DNA of 64,000 nt from Microbulbifer agarilyticus (lineage in GTDB: Bacteria; Pseudomonadota; Gammaproteobacteria; Pseudomonadales; Cellvibrionaceae): positions 434,001 through 498,000 of the forward strand of contig NZ_JAHVKO010000003.1 in assembly GCF_019800665.1 (NCBI RefSeq), written 5' to 3'. The translations under genes and the position numbers were made by a program. A model generated the notes under the pieces. It ran no database searches. It was not told where the DNA came from and saw only the letters and a program-made list of their open reading frames with translations. How positions within the stretch are numbered: the first letter of the stretch is position 1; every line of letters starts with the position of its first letter. This document shows, in pieces, positions 53,983-64,000 of this stretch.

Positions 53983-54561
53983 TTAAAGGCGAATACCTTC
54001 AACATCCAGAATCATCTCTACGGTTTGAGACGCAGGGCCCAGGTCGTAGTCGATACCGAAGTCTTTCAGTTTGAATTCGGTGGTGCCGGTGAAGCCCTGA
54101 CGGTAGCCGCCCCACGGGTCCTGGCCGCCGCCAATCTCGGTCACGTCGATGGTGATCGGCTTGGTAACACCGTGCAGGGTCAGGTCGCCCTTCAGCAGCG
54201 CCTTGCCTTCGCCATTGGGTTCAAAGCTGGTGCTCTTGAAGGTGGCGGTGGGGAAGTCCGCAACATTCAGAAAGTCTTTACCGCGCAAGTGCTTGTCGCG
54301 CTCGGCGTGGTTGCTGTTCAGGCTGGTGGTGTCCACGGTTACCTGCACGGTAGACGCTTCGGGCTTGGCTTCGTCGTAGACGAAGTTGCCGTCGAACTTG
54401 TCGAAACGGCCATACAGCCAGCTGTAACCCAGGTGCTTGATGCGGAACTGTACAAACGCATGAGCGCCCTTGGTGTCGAACTTGTACTCGGCGGCGTTAG
54501 CGGTGGTGCTGATGGAGCCGGCTACCAGCGCGGCAAACAAAAAGGTTGCGATTTTTTTCAT
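53983..54561 (-). CDS. yceI: Exported YceI-family protein
   Basis: A ~192-residue exported lipocalin-like protein of the YceI family, which binds isoprenoid quinone-like lipids in some homologues. A signal peptide ends near residue 23 ([10 protein letters not shown]). The family pattern [20 protein letters not shown] and [14 protein letters not shown] is clear. ATG 54561 follows AGGAAA; an upstream frame adds 16 residues. The cytochrome b561 gene is next upstream on the same strand, the usual partnership for YceI. Confidence 0.93.
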   Translation of the reverse strand: MKKIATFLFAALVAGSISTTANAAEYKFDTKGAHAFVQFRIKHLGYSWLYGRFDKFDGNFVYDEAKPEASTVQVTVDTTSLNSNHAERDKHLRGKDFLNVADFPTATFKSTSFEPNGEGKALLKGDLTLHGVTKPITIDVTEIGGGQDPWGGYRQGFTGTTEFKLKDFGIDYDLGPASQTVEMILDVEGIRL

Positions 54562-54632
54562 TGAGCGGGTTTCCTGTTTCAGGGTTATTACTGGGTTAAC
54601 TAGGTTCAAATGATGATTTAGCGGCTAAATTA

Positions 54633-55250
54633 TCAAGGTGTTTGGGTCAGGTGCTTTCCGTTTGTCGCATGCTGCAGGGCATCTGTCTCGGCCTCGGCCT
54701 TGCTGGGTTGCTTCCCCAGCATCTTGCGCAGCGTGTTGTCTTTGTTCACAAAGTGGTGCTTGAACGCCGCCAGCGCATGCAGTGCGATCAGTCCAATCAG
54801 CGTCCAGGCCAGCCACTCGTGTACTACGCCGGCAATGTCTTCCTGGTTTTCTAATCCTTGAAGCGTGGCGGGAACGCTGAACCAGTTGAATACCTCGATG
54901 GCGCGGCCATCGGCGGTGGAAATCAGGTAGCCGGTAATACAAATGGCAATCAGCAGTAGATACAAAACACCGTGGGCAATGCTCGCCGCTTGCTGTTGCC
55001 AGCGGGGCGCGGGCTCTGGAGCCGGGGATACGTTCAGCCAGCGCCATACCAGGCGCGCCACCAGCAGAATCAGCAGCAGAATACCAATGGACTTGTGGAT
55101 GCTCGGGCCCTGGCGGTACCAGGGGTCGTAATAGGAGAGGTCCACCATCCACCAGCCGAGCACAAACATGCCGATGATGGCCGGTGCCATCAGCCAGTGC
55201 AGGGTGACGGCCACCCAGCCGTAATGGGTTTTACTGTTGCGGGACTGCAC
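54633..55250 (-). CDS. Cytochrome b561
   Basis: A 205-residue inner-membrane cytochrome b561 of the bacterial CybB type. Four membrane helices carry candidate haem ligands: HWLMAPAIIG (His near residue 18), IHKSIGILLL (near residue 52), GVLYLLLIAICITGYLIS (near residue 92 with a nearby His) and GLIALHALAAFKHHF (near residue 158). It likely transfers electrons between quinol and periplasmic partners. GTG start, ribosome site weak. It precedes yceI by 71 bp. Confidence 0.9.
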   Translation of the reverse strand: MQSRNSKTHYGWVAVTLHWLMAPAIIGMFVLGWWMVDLSYYDPWYRQGPSIHKSIGILLLILLVARLVWRWLNVSPAPEPAPRWQQQAASIAHGVLYLLLIAICITGYLISTADGRAIEVFNWFSVPATLQGLENQEDIAGVVHEWLAWTLIGLIALHALAAFKHHFVNKDNTLRKMLGKQPSKAEAETDALQHATNGKHLTQTP

Positions 55251-55444
55251 GCTCCGACGCCTCCGTATGAGCAGGTTTGTATTCGTTAGGGAGGATTATA
55301 AAAAGCTGGCGTGCGGTGAATAGCGCAAAAACATGGCGCTAAGTTTCGAAAAAATCGCATTTGCCCGTTGGTGGTTTGTTTTTTGTACGATTTTCGTGCT
55401 CTTAGCGCTAACGGGCTGAGGGTAAAGGTGGGGGAGGTCTTCGA

Positions 55445-56143
55445 TCAGTAATGCGTCGCGTGCTGGCGCTCGGCTGCATTCAAGACCTTGCCCAGCAGCC
55501 TGGGGTCGAGCTTGGTGCGGTCGCTCAGCTCGTCGGTTAGCCAGTTCAGATCATGGGGGTGTTCGTGGGCTTGGCCGTTTTCCATGGCCATCTGTTCCAG
55601 TTGCCAGATAACGTCCAGCAACAGGCCCGCCTCCAGAGGTTGCTCGTCCTCTTCCGCGAGCATCTGGCTTTCCAGGTTATCCAGATCCCGGCGTCTAACT
55701 ACCAGCTCGGAATAATTGGGATACCAGCGGCCACTGAATGGCTCGGGACGATCGTGAAAGCCAAAGGTGATGCGCAGGCGGTTGCCTTCGGCATCCAGCA
55801 GGGTGGGGGTGTCGTTTTCCGTTGCTGGCAAGGCGGGCTGGTGGCGCAAGATACCGACAATCGCCCGCCAGTCCCCCCGGTTCTGGGGAGACAGACGCAG
55901 GGGTTCACTGAGCTCGATATTGCTCCAGCCGGTTTTGTCGATGAATTTGAGTTGCTGGCCCGGGCGGTACCAGTAAAGGTCGAGTTTCTGGTCTTCCGCG
56001 AGACGTGCCAGGTCGTCGCCGGTGAGTTGTTCTTCCGTTAGCACATTCAGGTGGTCGACGGCCTGTTGCGCGCTGAGCCAGCGTCGCAAGTGGAAAGGTT
56101 TGTGTGTGGATTGCTCCGAATTGTTACCGCCCGCCGTCGCCAT
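55445..56143 (-). CDS. Hypothetical protein of 232 residues
   Basis: No family is recognised. The protein is soluble, acidic and alpha/beta, without signal peptide or membrane helix. Notable stretches are LRRWLSAQQAVDHLN near residue 19, YWYRPGQQLKF near residue 57, RWYPNYSELVVRRRDL near residue 138 and GLLLDVIWQLEQMAMENGQ near residue 172. The C-terminal end has a helical DPRLLGKVLNAAERQ. The ATG follows AGGACG. It lies between cybB and corA on the same strand and may be a regulator or an adaptor. Confidence 0.65.
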   Translation of the reverse strand: MATAGGNNSEQSTHKPFHLRRWLSAQQAVDHLNVLTEEQLTGDDLARLAEDQKLDLYWYRPGQQLKFIDKTGWSNIELSEPLRLSPQNRGDWRAIVGILRHQPALPATENDTPTLLDAEGNRLRITFGFHDRPEPFSGRWYPNYSELVVRRRDLDNLESQMLAEEDEQPLEAGLLLDVIWQLEQMAMENGQAHEHPHDLNWLTDELSDRTKLDPRLLGKVLNAAERQHATHY

Positions 56144-56200
56144 TATCGTCCTGCTTCCCTGTTATGGCTTTCCAACGCATTAAGGTTAGCAGGTGGTGGC

Positions 56201-57154
56201 CTAGAGCCACCCTTTCTTTTTGAAATACAGGTAGGGTGCCATGCCCGCCAGCAGCATCAGCATGAGTGCCCAGGGGTAGCCCAGCAGCCACTCCAATTCC
56301 GGCATGTGTTCGAAGTTCATGCCGTAAATGCTCGCGACCATGGTCGGCGGTAGGAAAACCACCGCAGCGATGGAGAAAATCTTGATAATTTTGTTCTGCT
56401 CGATGCTGATAAAGCCCTGGGTGGAATCCATCAGGAAGTTGATCTTTTCGAACAGGAAGGTGGTGTGAGACATCAGGGTGTCGATGTCGCGCAAAATTCC
56501 CCAGCAATCTTCGCGCAGCTCCGGGTCGTCTTTCAGGTGGCGCTGCAGGAAAGCGATGGAGCGCTGGGTATCCATCAGGCACAGGCGGATTTTCCCGTTG
56601 GAATCTTCCAGCTTGGCCAGGTGATCGATCGCGTCTTCGAGATTGCCTTCCTCTTCTTCCAGCACCAGGTGGCTGACTTCCCCCAGTTTCAGGTAGTTGT
56701 CTTCCAGGGCGTCGGCGAGATTTTCCACCTTCTGCTCAAACAGCTGGATCAACAGCTCCTGAGCGTTGTGTGCCTCAACCTGATTGCGGCGCGCGCGCAT
56801 ACGCAGCAGGCGGAAGTCTGCCAGTTCGGTATCGCGTACGGTGATCAGGCGCTTGGGCTGCAGGATGAATGCGGCGGTCGCGGTGTCGTGCCGGCCCTCG
56901 CTCTGGGTGAGATACAGGGAGTGAACGTGGATGCCTGCGGAATCGATGAAGTAGCGCGCGGAAGACTCCAGTTCGTCGACGTCTTCGGATTCCGGCAGTT
57001 CGGTACGCAGCAGATGTTCCAGCAGGTCGCGCTCTTGTTCTTCCGGTTCCTGCAGGTCAATCCAGGCGGCGTCCTCAAGGGGCTGGCTGCGATAGTCGCT
57101 TCCGGAGTAGGTTTCTTTGATTTTGCCGTGCTGGATTTGAAACAGTCGTAGCAT
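56201..57154 (-). CDS. corA: CorA-family magnesium/cobalt transporter
   Basis: A 317-residue CorA-type divalent-metal channel. The soluble domain is followed by two C-terminal membrane helices; the channel signature YGMNF is present in SIYGMNFEHMPE near residue 280. The helical LLEHLLRTELPESEDVDELE and QGFISIEQNKIIKIFSIA parts match CorA's funnel. Length is typical. The ATG follows AAGGAAGCGGC. It transports Mg2+ and perhaps Co2+ and Ni2+ down the membrane potential. Confidence 0.93.
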   Translation of the reverse strand: MLRLFQIQHGKIKETYSGSDYRSQPLEDAAWIDLQEPEEQERDLLEHLLRTELPESEDVDELESSARYFIDSAGIHVHSLYLTQSEGRHDTATAAFILQPKRLITVRDTELADFRLLRMRARRNQVEAHNAQELLIQLFEQKVENLADALEDNYLKLGEVSHLVLEEEEGNLEDAIDHLAKLEDSNGKIRLCLMDTQRSIAFLQRHLKDDPELREDCWGILRDIDTLMSHTTFLFEKINFLMDSTQGFISIEQNKIIKIFSIAAVVFLPPTMVASIYGMNFEHMPELEWLLGYPWALMLMLLAGMAPYLYFKKKGWL

Positions 57155-57353
57155 GCCGCTTCCTTGGAGGTGTGACTTGTGCGCGGGCCCTGGCCTCAGG
57201 CTGGTTGGGTGGCATGGTCTCAGGGTGGCGATAACAAATCAATTGCCGCCACCGGGCGTCTTGGCCCGGTGGTGGGTAAGGTTTTCCGTAACCATTTTAG
57301 GTGCTAGACGCTGCAGGAGCGAAAGCGAGGACCGCCCGTCTGCGGGCTGACGG

Positions 57354-57788
57354 CTATAGCCACATGGGCAGCTGCGCGCGAATTTCCTCGGTATCGCTCT
57401 TCGTCAGGTTTTTGCGCGCCTCGCCGGCAATACTTGCCAGGCAAGGGGAGCTCATGGAGAGGCGCAGGTTACCGGCCATCGAGGGTTCGGCGACGATGTA
57501 GAGGCGGTCAAAGCGGCCTTGCTGGCGGCCCTTTTCCAGGGTGTGGGCAATGTCTTTGGCGAAGCGCTTGGCGCCTTGCTTACGCACATTTGGCCCTTCC
57601 ATGGCGTGGCGGCCATCGCCGCGGCTGTCGAAGGTACGCCCGGGTGCGTCACTGAGCAATTCGTGCCCCTTCATCCGCCCTTCCGGGTATACCAGTGTTT
57701 CTATCTCGTTGAGGGTCCCCGCGCGTTTTTCCGCCTCAAACAGGCGGGCGTGAGTATGATTGGCTACCAGAACCCAGGCTTTTGACAT
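57354..57788 (-). CDS. Host attachment protein family
   Basis: A 144-residue protein of the family called protein required for attachment to host cells. The pattern WVLVANHTHARLFE at the N-terminus, GRTFDSRGDGRHAME near residue 49 and RLYIVAEPSMAGNLR near residue 96 is typical. The real biochemical role is unclear; the fold resembles eRF1 domain 1-like proteins. The ATG follows AGAGGTAACC. It stands alone, downstream of corA on the same strand. Confidence 0.85.
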   Translation of the reverse strand: MSKAWVLVANHTHARLFEAEKRAGTLNEIETLVYPEGRMKGHELLSDAPGRTFDSRGDGRHAMEGPNVRKQGAKRFAKDIAHTLEKGRQQGRFDRLYIVAEPSMAGNLRLSMSSPCLASIAGEARKNLTKSDTEEIRAQLPMWL

Positions 57789-57864
57789 GGCGGTTACCTC
57801 TGTTTTTCTCGGTTTTACCGCTGAATATTAGGGCCGGTGGGGACGGGTTCCTAATGGACGATTG

Positions 57865-58254
57865 TCAGCTGCTGACTGCGCGCCCGCGGTACATCTTCAC
57901 CGGGGTATCCGGCTTCTTGTCCTGCCCACCGTGTAGCGCCAGTTCATCGCCATAAATCATCTCGTAGATGTCTTGCTTTTTCTCCTCTTCAACCAGTACC
58001 TGGCGTCCCCGATACAGGCGCGGCGCTCCTTCATCATCGGTCTGGAAGGGGCTGCCGCGCAGGCCTTCCAGTTCGGCAACTAGCGCACGGCTCTGCTCGT
58101 CCTGAGTGCGGTGTTTTAATGCGGCGAGGTGTGATTCGAAGTCGAAATCGGAAAAGCGCAGGGTGATATCAAACTCTGCCTGAATACGCTTGCGCAGTTT
58201 GCGCAGGGTGTTCAGCGCCTGAGAGGTCATTAGCCACTGGTGGTCGGTCATCAT
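57865..58254 (-). CDS. Hypothetical protein with paired YRGR motifs
   Basis: A 129-residue protein of unknown function. Two similar segments, RLYRGRQVL near residue 83 and KMYRGRAVSS at the C-terminus, resemble the short Tyr-Arg-Gly pattern of DUF4278, seen twice here. The N-terminal half is helical (LNTLRKLRKRIQAEFDITLRF) with some acidic charge. It starts with an ATG 6 bases after AAGG, 76 bp upstream of the host-attachment gene on the same strand. Confidence 0.6.
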   Translation of the reverse strand: MMTDHQWLMTSQALNTLRKLRKRIQAEFDITLRFSDFDFESHLAALKHRTQDEQSRALVAELEGLRGSPFQTDDEGAPRLYRGRQVLVEEEKKQDIYEMIYGDELALHGGQDKKPDTPVKMYRGRAVSS

Positions 58255-58500
58255 CGTTAAGCCTTATTGGTTCTTGTTTTCATTGCACTTGCACCAGCAA
58301 GGAACGGGCCAAGTTAATTGTTAACGAATACTGCGCCATTCAGGCACTTTTGCGGGCTATCGGCACTGACCTGGTGCGCCAAATATGTGCGAGGAATAAG
58401 TTGGTGCGCACCTTTGCACTATTTGAATGCGTTGTGCGGCGCAGATTCTTTATTCAGATCTGATAAGCTGGATGCGATTGTCAGGACGATACACCCATAG

Positions 58501-59643
<1,143 letters not shown>

Positions 59644-59652
59644 GGATTGTCG

Positions 59653-60498
59653 ATGACTCTAGAACTTGTCAGCAAGACGCAGTGTTTCGACGGCAGTCAG
59701 TGCCAGTACACGCATCGCTCTAGCGTGTTGGACTGTGCCATGCGCTTTTCGGTTTTTCTGCCCTCACAGGCGGAAAAGGATCAGCGCTTTCCGGTGCTGT
59801 ACTGGTTGTCTGGCCTCACCTGTAGTGACGAAAACTTCTCTCAGAAGGCCGGTGCACAGCGTATGGCGGCGGAGCTCGGCATTGTGCTGGTGATTCCTGA
59901 CACCAGCCCTCGTGGGGACGACGTGATGGATGACCCGGGTTACGACCTGGGGCAGGGCGCCGGGTTTTATGTGAACGCCACTGAGGAGCCCTGGCGCGCG
60001 CACTACCGCATGTACGACTATGTGGTGGATGAGTTGCCGGGCCTGATCGAGGCGCATTTCCCGGTAAGTGAGCGCCGTGCAATCTGCGGTCACTCCATGG
60101 GTGGGCATGGTGCACTGACCATCGCGCTGAAAAACCCCAAGCGCTACACCTCGGCATCCGCATTCAGTCCTATTTGCAACCCCATGGCGTGTCCTTGGGG
60201 TGAGAAGGCGTTGGGGGCGTACCTGGGGCCAGATAAATCCAAGTGGCAGGAATACGATACGACAGAGCTGCTGGCGCACGCGAGTGAGCAGCTGCCGATA
60301 CTCGTGTCCCAGGGTGAAGATGATCAGTTTCTCGAAGAGCAGCTGAAGCCGGAGGCCCTGAAGGCTGCGGCAAGTGCGGCCCAGTACCCGCTGCGTCTGG
60401 AGTACCATGCGGGATACGACCACAGTTACTTTTTCATTGCGTCGTTTATCGAGCAGCACCTGCGTTTTCACGCGGATTTCTTGTTAGCCCACGAATAG
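59653..60498 (+). CDS. fghA: S-formylglutathione hydrolase
   Basis: Hydrolyses S-formylglutathione to glutathione and formate, completing formaldehyde detoxification after FrmA. The ~281-residue serine esterase has the nucleophile motif [10 protein letters not shown] near residue 147, the Asp in QGEDDQF near residue 222 and the His in [11 protein letters not shown] near residue 255. ATG 59653, 6 bases after GAGGA, is chosen over the TTG at 59647. It overlaps no gene and follows frmA by 9 bp. Confidence 0.95.
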   Translation: MTLELVSKTQCFDGSQCQYTHRSSVLDCAMRFSVFLPSQAEKDQRFPVLYWLSGLTCSDENFSQKAGAQRMAAELGIVLVIPDTSPRGDDVMDDPGYDLGQGAGFYVNATEEPWRAHYRMYDYVVDELPGLIEAHFPVSERRAICGHSMGGHGALTIALKNPKRYTSASAFSPICNPMACPWGEKALGAYLGPDKSKWQEYDTTELLAHASEQLPILVSQGEDDQFLEEQLKPEALKAAASAAQYPLRLEYHAGYDHSYFFIASFIEQHLRFHADFLLAHE

Positions 60499-60558
60499 TG
60501 GTGTTCGAGCTCTTGGTGCTTGCCAAGAGCTCTCGCCTGAGTTTCCCGCCTAGTCTTC

Positions 60559-60996
60559 TTATCTTGCCCGGCACTCTCCGCGGACTTCCACAGAACCCTG
60601 CAAGTTGGTTTGTTCAATCACAAACCAGCCGTGGGGGCAGTAGTGAGTCTCCGCGAGAATTTCCTCAAGCCGCTCGCGTGCTGCCTTCTCCGGATTCCCG
60701 CGCCCTTGCTGTTGCATTCCGCTGCTCGGCCCTCCCATTCCGCCACCACTCATGCCGCCCTTTCCGCCTCCTTTGCCCCCTCCTTTACCGCCGCGTCGAC
60801 CATCGGCAGGACCACTTGGTCGGCGCTGTCTGTCGCCGGTATTTACCTCGGCGGTGTAGGTGAACATGCGGTTGCCCTGTTCGGTGATGTTGGTGATAAA
60901 GGCTTCCGAGAATACGGGTGGAGCTTTCGGTGTGGAGGTGCAGCCTGCAAGGGTGCCAAGTGCGGCCAGCGCGGCCACGGCGTAAGCGTGTTTCAT
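60559..60996 (-). CDS. Glycine/lysine-rich lipoprotein
   Basis: A 145-residue putative lipoprotein. The lipobox LAGC (Cys near residue 19) follows a short signal peptide, so the mature protein should be lipid-anchored. A low-complexity stretch at about residues 68-90 contains repeated GGKGGGKGG and GMGG motifs, flanked by ordered parts (EAFITNITEQGNRMFTYTAE, then HYCPHGWFVIEQ). The C-terminal segment looks like a small beta domain with two Cys. The ATG follows CAGGAGACACC. Downstream of fghA in the opposite direction. Function unknown. Confidence 0.7.
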   Translation of the reverse strand: MKHAYAVAALAALGTLAGCTSTPKAPPVFSEAFITNITEQGNRMFTYTAEVNTGDRQRRPSGPADGRRGGKGGGKGGGKGGMSGGGMGGPSSGMQQQGRGNPEKAARERLEEILAETHYCPHGWFVIEQTNLQGSVEVRGECRAR

Positions 60997-61106
60997 GGTG
61001 TCTCCTGAATTGTGAGACCTTTATGACCATGAATGGGGGGAGAGAGTTGGCACCCGCCGGGTAAAGATGCGTAAACGAATGTTAACCCGAAGGGTGTGGA
61101 GTTTGG

Positions 61107-61760
61107 TTAGTTACCGGATTCTGCGAGCTGCTGCAGCTGGGCTTCAAATACACTGGTCTCCTCGGCTCCGCTGATGGCGTAGTCATGGTTGAACATGAAC
61201 AGAGGAACACCACTAATACCCTGCATCAGTAATTGCTCTTCGCGGGCGAGTGTTTGTCGTTTGATGGCGGCGTCGTGCAGTGCAGCCGAGGCTTCTTCGC
61301 GGTTCAGTCCCACGCTGTCGACCGCATCCAGCAGTACACGTTCGTGATTGAGGTTTTTACCGTGGGTGAAGTAATCCTCAAACAGGCGCATTTGAAGCTC
61401 GGTTTGGCGCCCGGTTGGCTCGGCCCAATGCAGTAACCTGTGGGCATGGTTTGTGTTGTAGATCCGCATCTCGTCGGAGAAATTGAAGTCGAAACCGAGC
61501 GCCGAGCCAATTTCTTTCAGGCGCTCCCTGCTCTCGAGGCTTTCTTCCGGAGAAATCTGGTACTTGGCGACCATATGCTCGCGCAGGTTCTCACCGGCCT
61601 CTGGCATTTGTGGGTTCAGCTCGAATGGGTGCCAGACGAAGTTGGGTTCAAACTGCCCGGGGAACTTGGCAAGGGCCTGTTCCAGGCGCTTGAATCCGAT
61701 GACACACCAGGGACAGACAACATCGGAGACTATGTCGATTCGCAGGTAAGTTTTTGCCAT
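61107..61760 (-). CDS. FrnE-like DsbA-family oxidoreductase
   Basis: A ~217-residue DsbA-fold protein of the FrnE/2-hydroxychromene-2-carboxylate isomerase-like family, acting in the cytoplasm (no signal peptide). The active site CPWC lies in VVCPWCVIGF near residue 16, and the cis-Pro region GVPLFMFNHDYAISGA near residue 182 is typical. Helical insert EQLLMQGIS fits the family. ATG 61760 is chosen; a GTG one codon upstream is also possible. It lies alone, divergent from the DPP IV gene, and could take part in thiol redox. Confidence 0.9.
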   Translation of the reverse strand: MAKTYLRIDIVSDVVCPWCVIGFKRLEQALAKFPGQFEPNFVWHPFELNPQMPEAGENLREHMVAKYQISPEESLESRERLKEIGSALGFDFNFSDEMRIYNTNHAHRLLHWAEPTGRQTELQMRLFEDYFTHGKNLNHERVLLDAVDSVGLNREEASAALHDAAIKRQTLAREEQLLMQGISGVPLFMFNHDYAISGAEETSVFEAQLQQLAESGN

Positions 61761-62103
61761 CACTGACGGTCTTCTTTTCGTTATGGTCTTATTTTTTCCA
61801 AATAATGACTAAGGATTCTTGGCATGTAAACGATCTTTGTCAAATGTCCAGTATGACTGATGCCTTCATCTGTGACTCAATTCAGGGTTGGCTGGCGCTT
61901 ACACATCGTCCAGCGGCCCGGTACCCATGCTGGCCCAGTTACCTCAAAAATCCTTCGTCGGGAAGGCTGCCTGGCACAATTGCGAGTATAGAAGTGATTG
62001 CTGAGACCCATGAGGCATGGCTGGCAGTATGTGCTCAAAAGCTACAAATCACGCCGGTTTTGTGTCATTTTGCTGACACAAATTTGTTTATGTTGAAGTG
62101 GTT
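61761..62103. other. Divergent promoter region between frnE-like and DPP IV genes
   Basis: About 340 bp. A possible 117-residue frame crossing this interval has no ribosome site or family resemblance and is rejected. The region should hold both divergent promoters. Confidence 0.4.
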
Positions 62104-64000
62104 ATGAAGCGTCTCGTCCTGTCTCTACTGATCGCCGGTTTCCCCGGATATTCGTCCGCGGAAAAGCTAACTATTGATCGAATATTCTCCGACCCCGCCT
62201 TGAGCGGAACCAGCCCCCGTGCCCTGCAGTATTCCCCGGACGGCAGCCGCGTGACGTTCCTGAAAGGCCGCGAGAACGACTACAACCGCTACGACCTGTG
62301 GGAGTACAGTCTGCAGGATGGCGAAACCCGTGTGCTGGTCGACTCCGATTCGCTGCATCAGGGTGAGGAAAAACTTTCCGACGAAGAAAAGGCCCGTCGT
62401 GAACGCCAGCGTATCTTTGGCAGTGGCATCATGGAGTACAGCTGGTCAAAAGATGGCAAGTCGCTGCTATTCCCGCTGGCCGGTGATGTTTTCTATTACG
62501 CATTGAACGACGGCAAGTCCAAGCGCCTGACCGAGACCGAGGCTTTTGAAACCGATGTGCGGGTTTCTCCCAAAGGCAACTTTGTTTCGTTTATTCGCGA
62601 CCAGAATATTTATGTGGTTGACCTGGAAACCGGTAAAGAGCGCCAGCTAACCACTGACGGCAAGGGTCCGATCAAAAACGGCATGGCCGAATTTGTGGCG
62701 CAGGAAGAAATGGGCCGCATGACCGGCTACTGGTGGTCACCGGATGAAAAGCGCATTGCCTATTTGCAGGTGGACGAGAGCCCGGTCGACGAGGTAACCC
62801 GCAGCGAAATCTATGCGGACCGTATCGAAATGATCAGCCAGCGCTACCCTGCGGCCGGCCGCCCCAATGTGACCGTCAAGCTGGGGGTGCTGGACCTGGA
62901 CAGTGGCAAGACCCAGTGGCTGGATCTTGGCAAGGACCAGGATATTTATATCCCACGGGTAAAGTGGGCCCGTGACAACCTGCTGTCTTACCAGTGGCAG
63001 AACCGTAGCCAGCAGCAACTAGCGCTGCGTTTTGTGAATATCCCCAGTGGCGAGACCCGCGACGTGCTGGTGGAGTCCAGCGATACCTGGGTGAACCTGT
63101 TTGATGACTTGCGCTTCCTGAAAGATAGTGAGCGTTTTATCTGGTCTTCGGAAAAGGATGGCTTCAAGCACCTTTACCTGTACGACTTTGATGGCAAGCA
63201 ATTGGCCCAGCTGACCCGTGGTGAGTGGGCAATAGATGAGCTGGAAGCGCTGGATGAACAGTCCCGCCAGGTGTATTTCTCCGGTCGTAAAGATACGCCG
63301 CTGGAGCGTCACCTGTATGTGACCGATCTGGAAGGCAGCGGCAAGATCGAAAAGGTTTCTTCCCGCGCTGGCATGCACACGTTTGCGTTTGCCGGTGATG
63401 CGTCCGGTTACATCGACACCTATTCCAATCCGACCACGCCGCCTCAGGTGAGCCTGCACGGTACCGATGGCAAACGCGTGACCTGGCTGCAGGAAAACAA
63501 GGTTGAAAAGGGGCATCCGTTGCACCCGTATATGTCCGACTGGATCGAGCCCGAGTTTGGCGAAATTACCGCACCTGAAGGCCACACCCTGCACTACCGG
63601 ATGTACAAGCCGGCGGACTTCGACCCGAAGAAAACCTACCCGACCATGGTGTTCCTGTATGGCGGCCCACACGCGCAGTTGGTAACCAACAGTTGGGACA
63701 GGCCGTTTAATCAGTTCATGGCGCAGCAGGGCTATGTGGTATTTACCCTGGATAACCGTGGCTCTGCTAATCGCGGCAAGAAATTTGAAGACCCGATCTT
63801 CCAGAAGATGGGTGGCGTGGAAGTGGAAGACCAGGTTACCGGTGTGAAGTTCCTGCGCACATTGCCGTTTATTGATGCTGAGCGCATCGGTGTGTTCGGC
63901 CACAGCTACGGTGGCTATATGGCTCTGATGACCATGTTCAAGGCCGGGGATTATTTCAAAGCGGGCATTTCCGGTGCGCCGGTAACCGACTGGGGGCTTT
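62104..64000 (+). CDS. Dipeptidyl peptidase IV-type S9 serine protease, 3' end outside the window
   Basis: The reading frame begins at ATG 62104 (MKRLVLSLLIAGFPG, a signal peptide) and is open to the window edge, about 632 residues; a full enzyme has about 740, so roughly 100 C-terminal residues are missing. An eight-bladed propeller (DYNRYDLWEYSL, FSGRKDTPLERHLYV) precedes the alpha/beta hydrolase domain with the catalytic Ser motif GHSYGGYMAL near residue 602. VAQEEMGR near residue 205 matches the Glu pair that holds the substrate N-terminus. It removes N-terminal dipeptides, often Xaa-Pro, in the periplasm. Confidence 0.93.
   Translation, partial: MKRLVLSLLIAGFPGYSSAEKLTIDRIFSDPALSGTSPRALQYSPDGSRVTFLKGRENDYNRYDLWEYSLQDGETRVLVDSDSLHQGEEKLSDEEKARRERQRIFGSGIMEYSWSKDGKSLLFPLAGDVFYYALNDGKSKRLTETEAFETDVRVSPKGNFVSFIRDQNIYVVDLETGKERQLTTDGKGPIKNGMAEFVAQEEMGRMTGYWWSPDEKRIAYLQVDESPVDEVTRSEIYADRIEMISQRYPAAGRPNVTVKLGVLDLDSGKTQWLDLGKDQDIYIPRVKWARDNLLSYQWQNRSQQQLALRFVNIPSGETRDVLVESSDTWVNLFDDLRFLKDSERFIWSSEKDGFKHLYLYDFDGKQLAQLTRGEWAIDELEALDEQSRQVYFSGRKDTPLERHLYVTDLEGSGKIEKVSSRAGMHTFAFAGDASGYIDTYSNPTTPPQVSLHGTDGKRVTWLQENKVEKGHPLHPYMSDWIEPEFGEITAPEGHTLHYRMYKPADFDPKKTYPTMVFLYGGPHAQLVTNSWDRPFNQFMAQQGYVVFTLDNRGSANRGKKFEDPIFQKMGGVEVEDQVTGVKFLRTLPFIDAERIGVFGHSYGGYMALMTMFKAGDYFKAGISGAPVTDWGL

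Noticed and set aside
61754-62107. 117-codon frame before the DPP IV gene
   Set aside because: No ribosome site, overlaps both promoter regions and shows no family pattern.

Overview
The window looks like chromosomal DNA of a marine, salt-adapted gammaproteobacterium. The mix of an ectoine operon, an Mrp-type Na+/H+ antiporter operon, a RegB/RegA redox system, glutathione-dependent formaldehyde oxidation and Gac/Rsm-type small RNAs suggests a Cellvibrionales member such as Microbulbifer. The genus is an inference from gene content, not a measurement. G+C is moderately high, and no tRNA, rRNA, CRISPR array, transposase or integrase was found.

Layout. 1-6.4 kb (+): riboflavin cluster ribD(partial)-ribE-ribBX-ribH-nusB-thiL-pgpA, a retropepsin-like protease and a separate ribA. 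The GTP cyclohydrolase II half of the RibBA-like protein has lost its zinc cysteines, and the later stand-alone RibA keeps them. 6.4-8.2 kb: a Pho-box-like triple repeat, a structured non-coding RNA candidate, then rsgA. 8.2-22.6 kb (mostly -): a DUF885 hydrolase, dxs, a nine-gene Mrp/Mbh-like antiporter operon headed by a small Rap1a/Tai-like secreted protein, ispA and xseB. The antiporter operon separates ispA from dxs. 22.8-28.5 kb (+): TonB-dependent receptor, PepSY membrane protein, RegB-like kinase with a His-rich loop, and RegA-like regulator. 28.5-36.5 kb: sorbosone-dehydrogenase-like quinoprotein/cytochrome, a GGA-rich small RNA under a GacA-type upstream site, an HNH endonuclease, a YtcJ-like amidohydrolase, ddl, mepA and hisC. 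36.6-46.9 kb: a Ser/Thr phosphosignalling island (FHA membrane protein, trypsin-like protease, a CsrB-like RNA, a small unknown protein, two receptor kinases with TPRs, FHA regulator). 47.5-53.9 kb: ectR-like marR, ectA-ectB-ectC-ask and a sodium/solute symporter. 53.9-64 kb: yceI, cytochrome b561, corA, host-attachment protein, hypotheticals, frmA-fghA, a glycine-rich lipoprotein, a FrnE-like DsbA protein and the start of a dipeptidyl peptidase IV that runs off the window.

How parts work together. Ectoine synthesis, Na+/H+ antiport and CorA fit life in changing salinity. The two RNAs at about 30.2 and 39.4-39.8 kb look like CsrA/RsmA-sequestering RNAs. The first has a perfect TGTAAG-N6-CTTACA site about 55 bp before its -10 box, so a GacS/GacA-RsmA circuit is predicted. 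They are the most interesting signals here, together with the unnamed structured RNA near 6.5 kb and the kinase/FHA/protease island.
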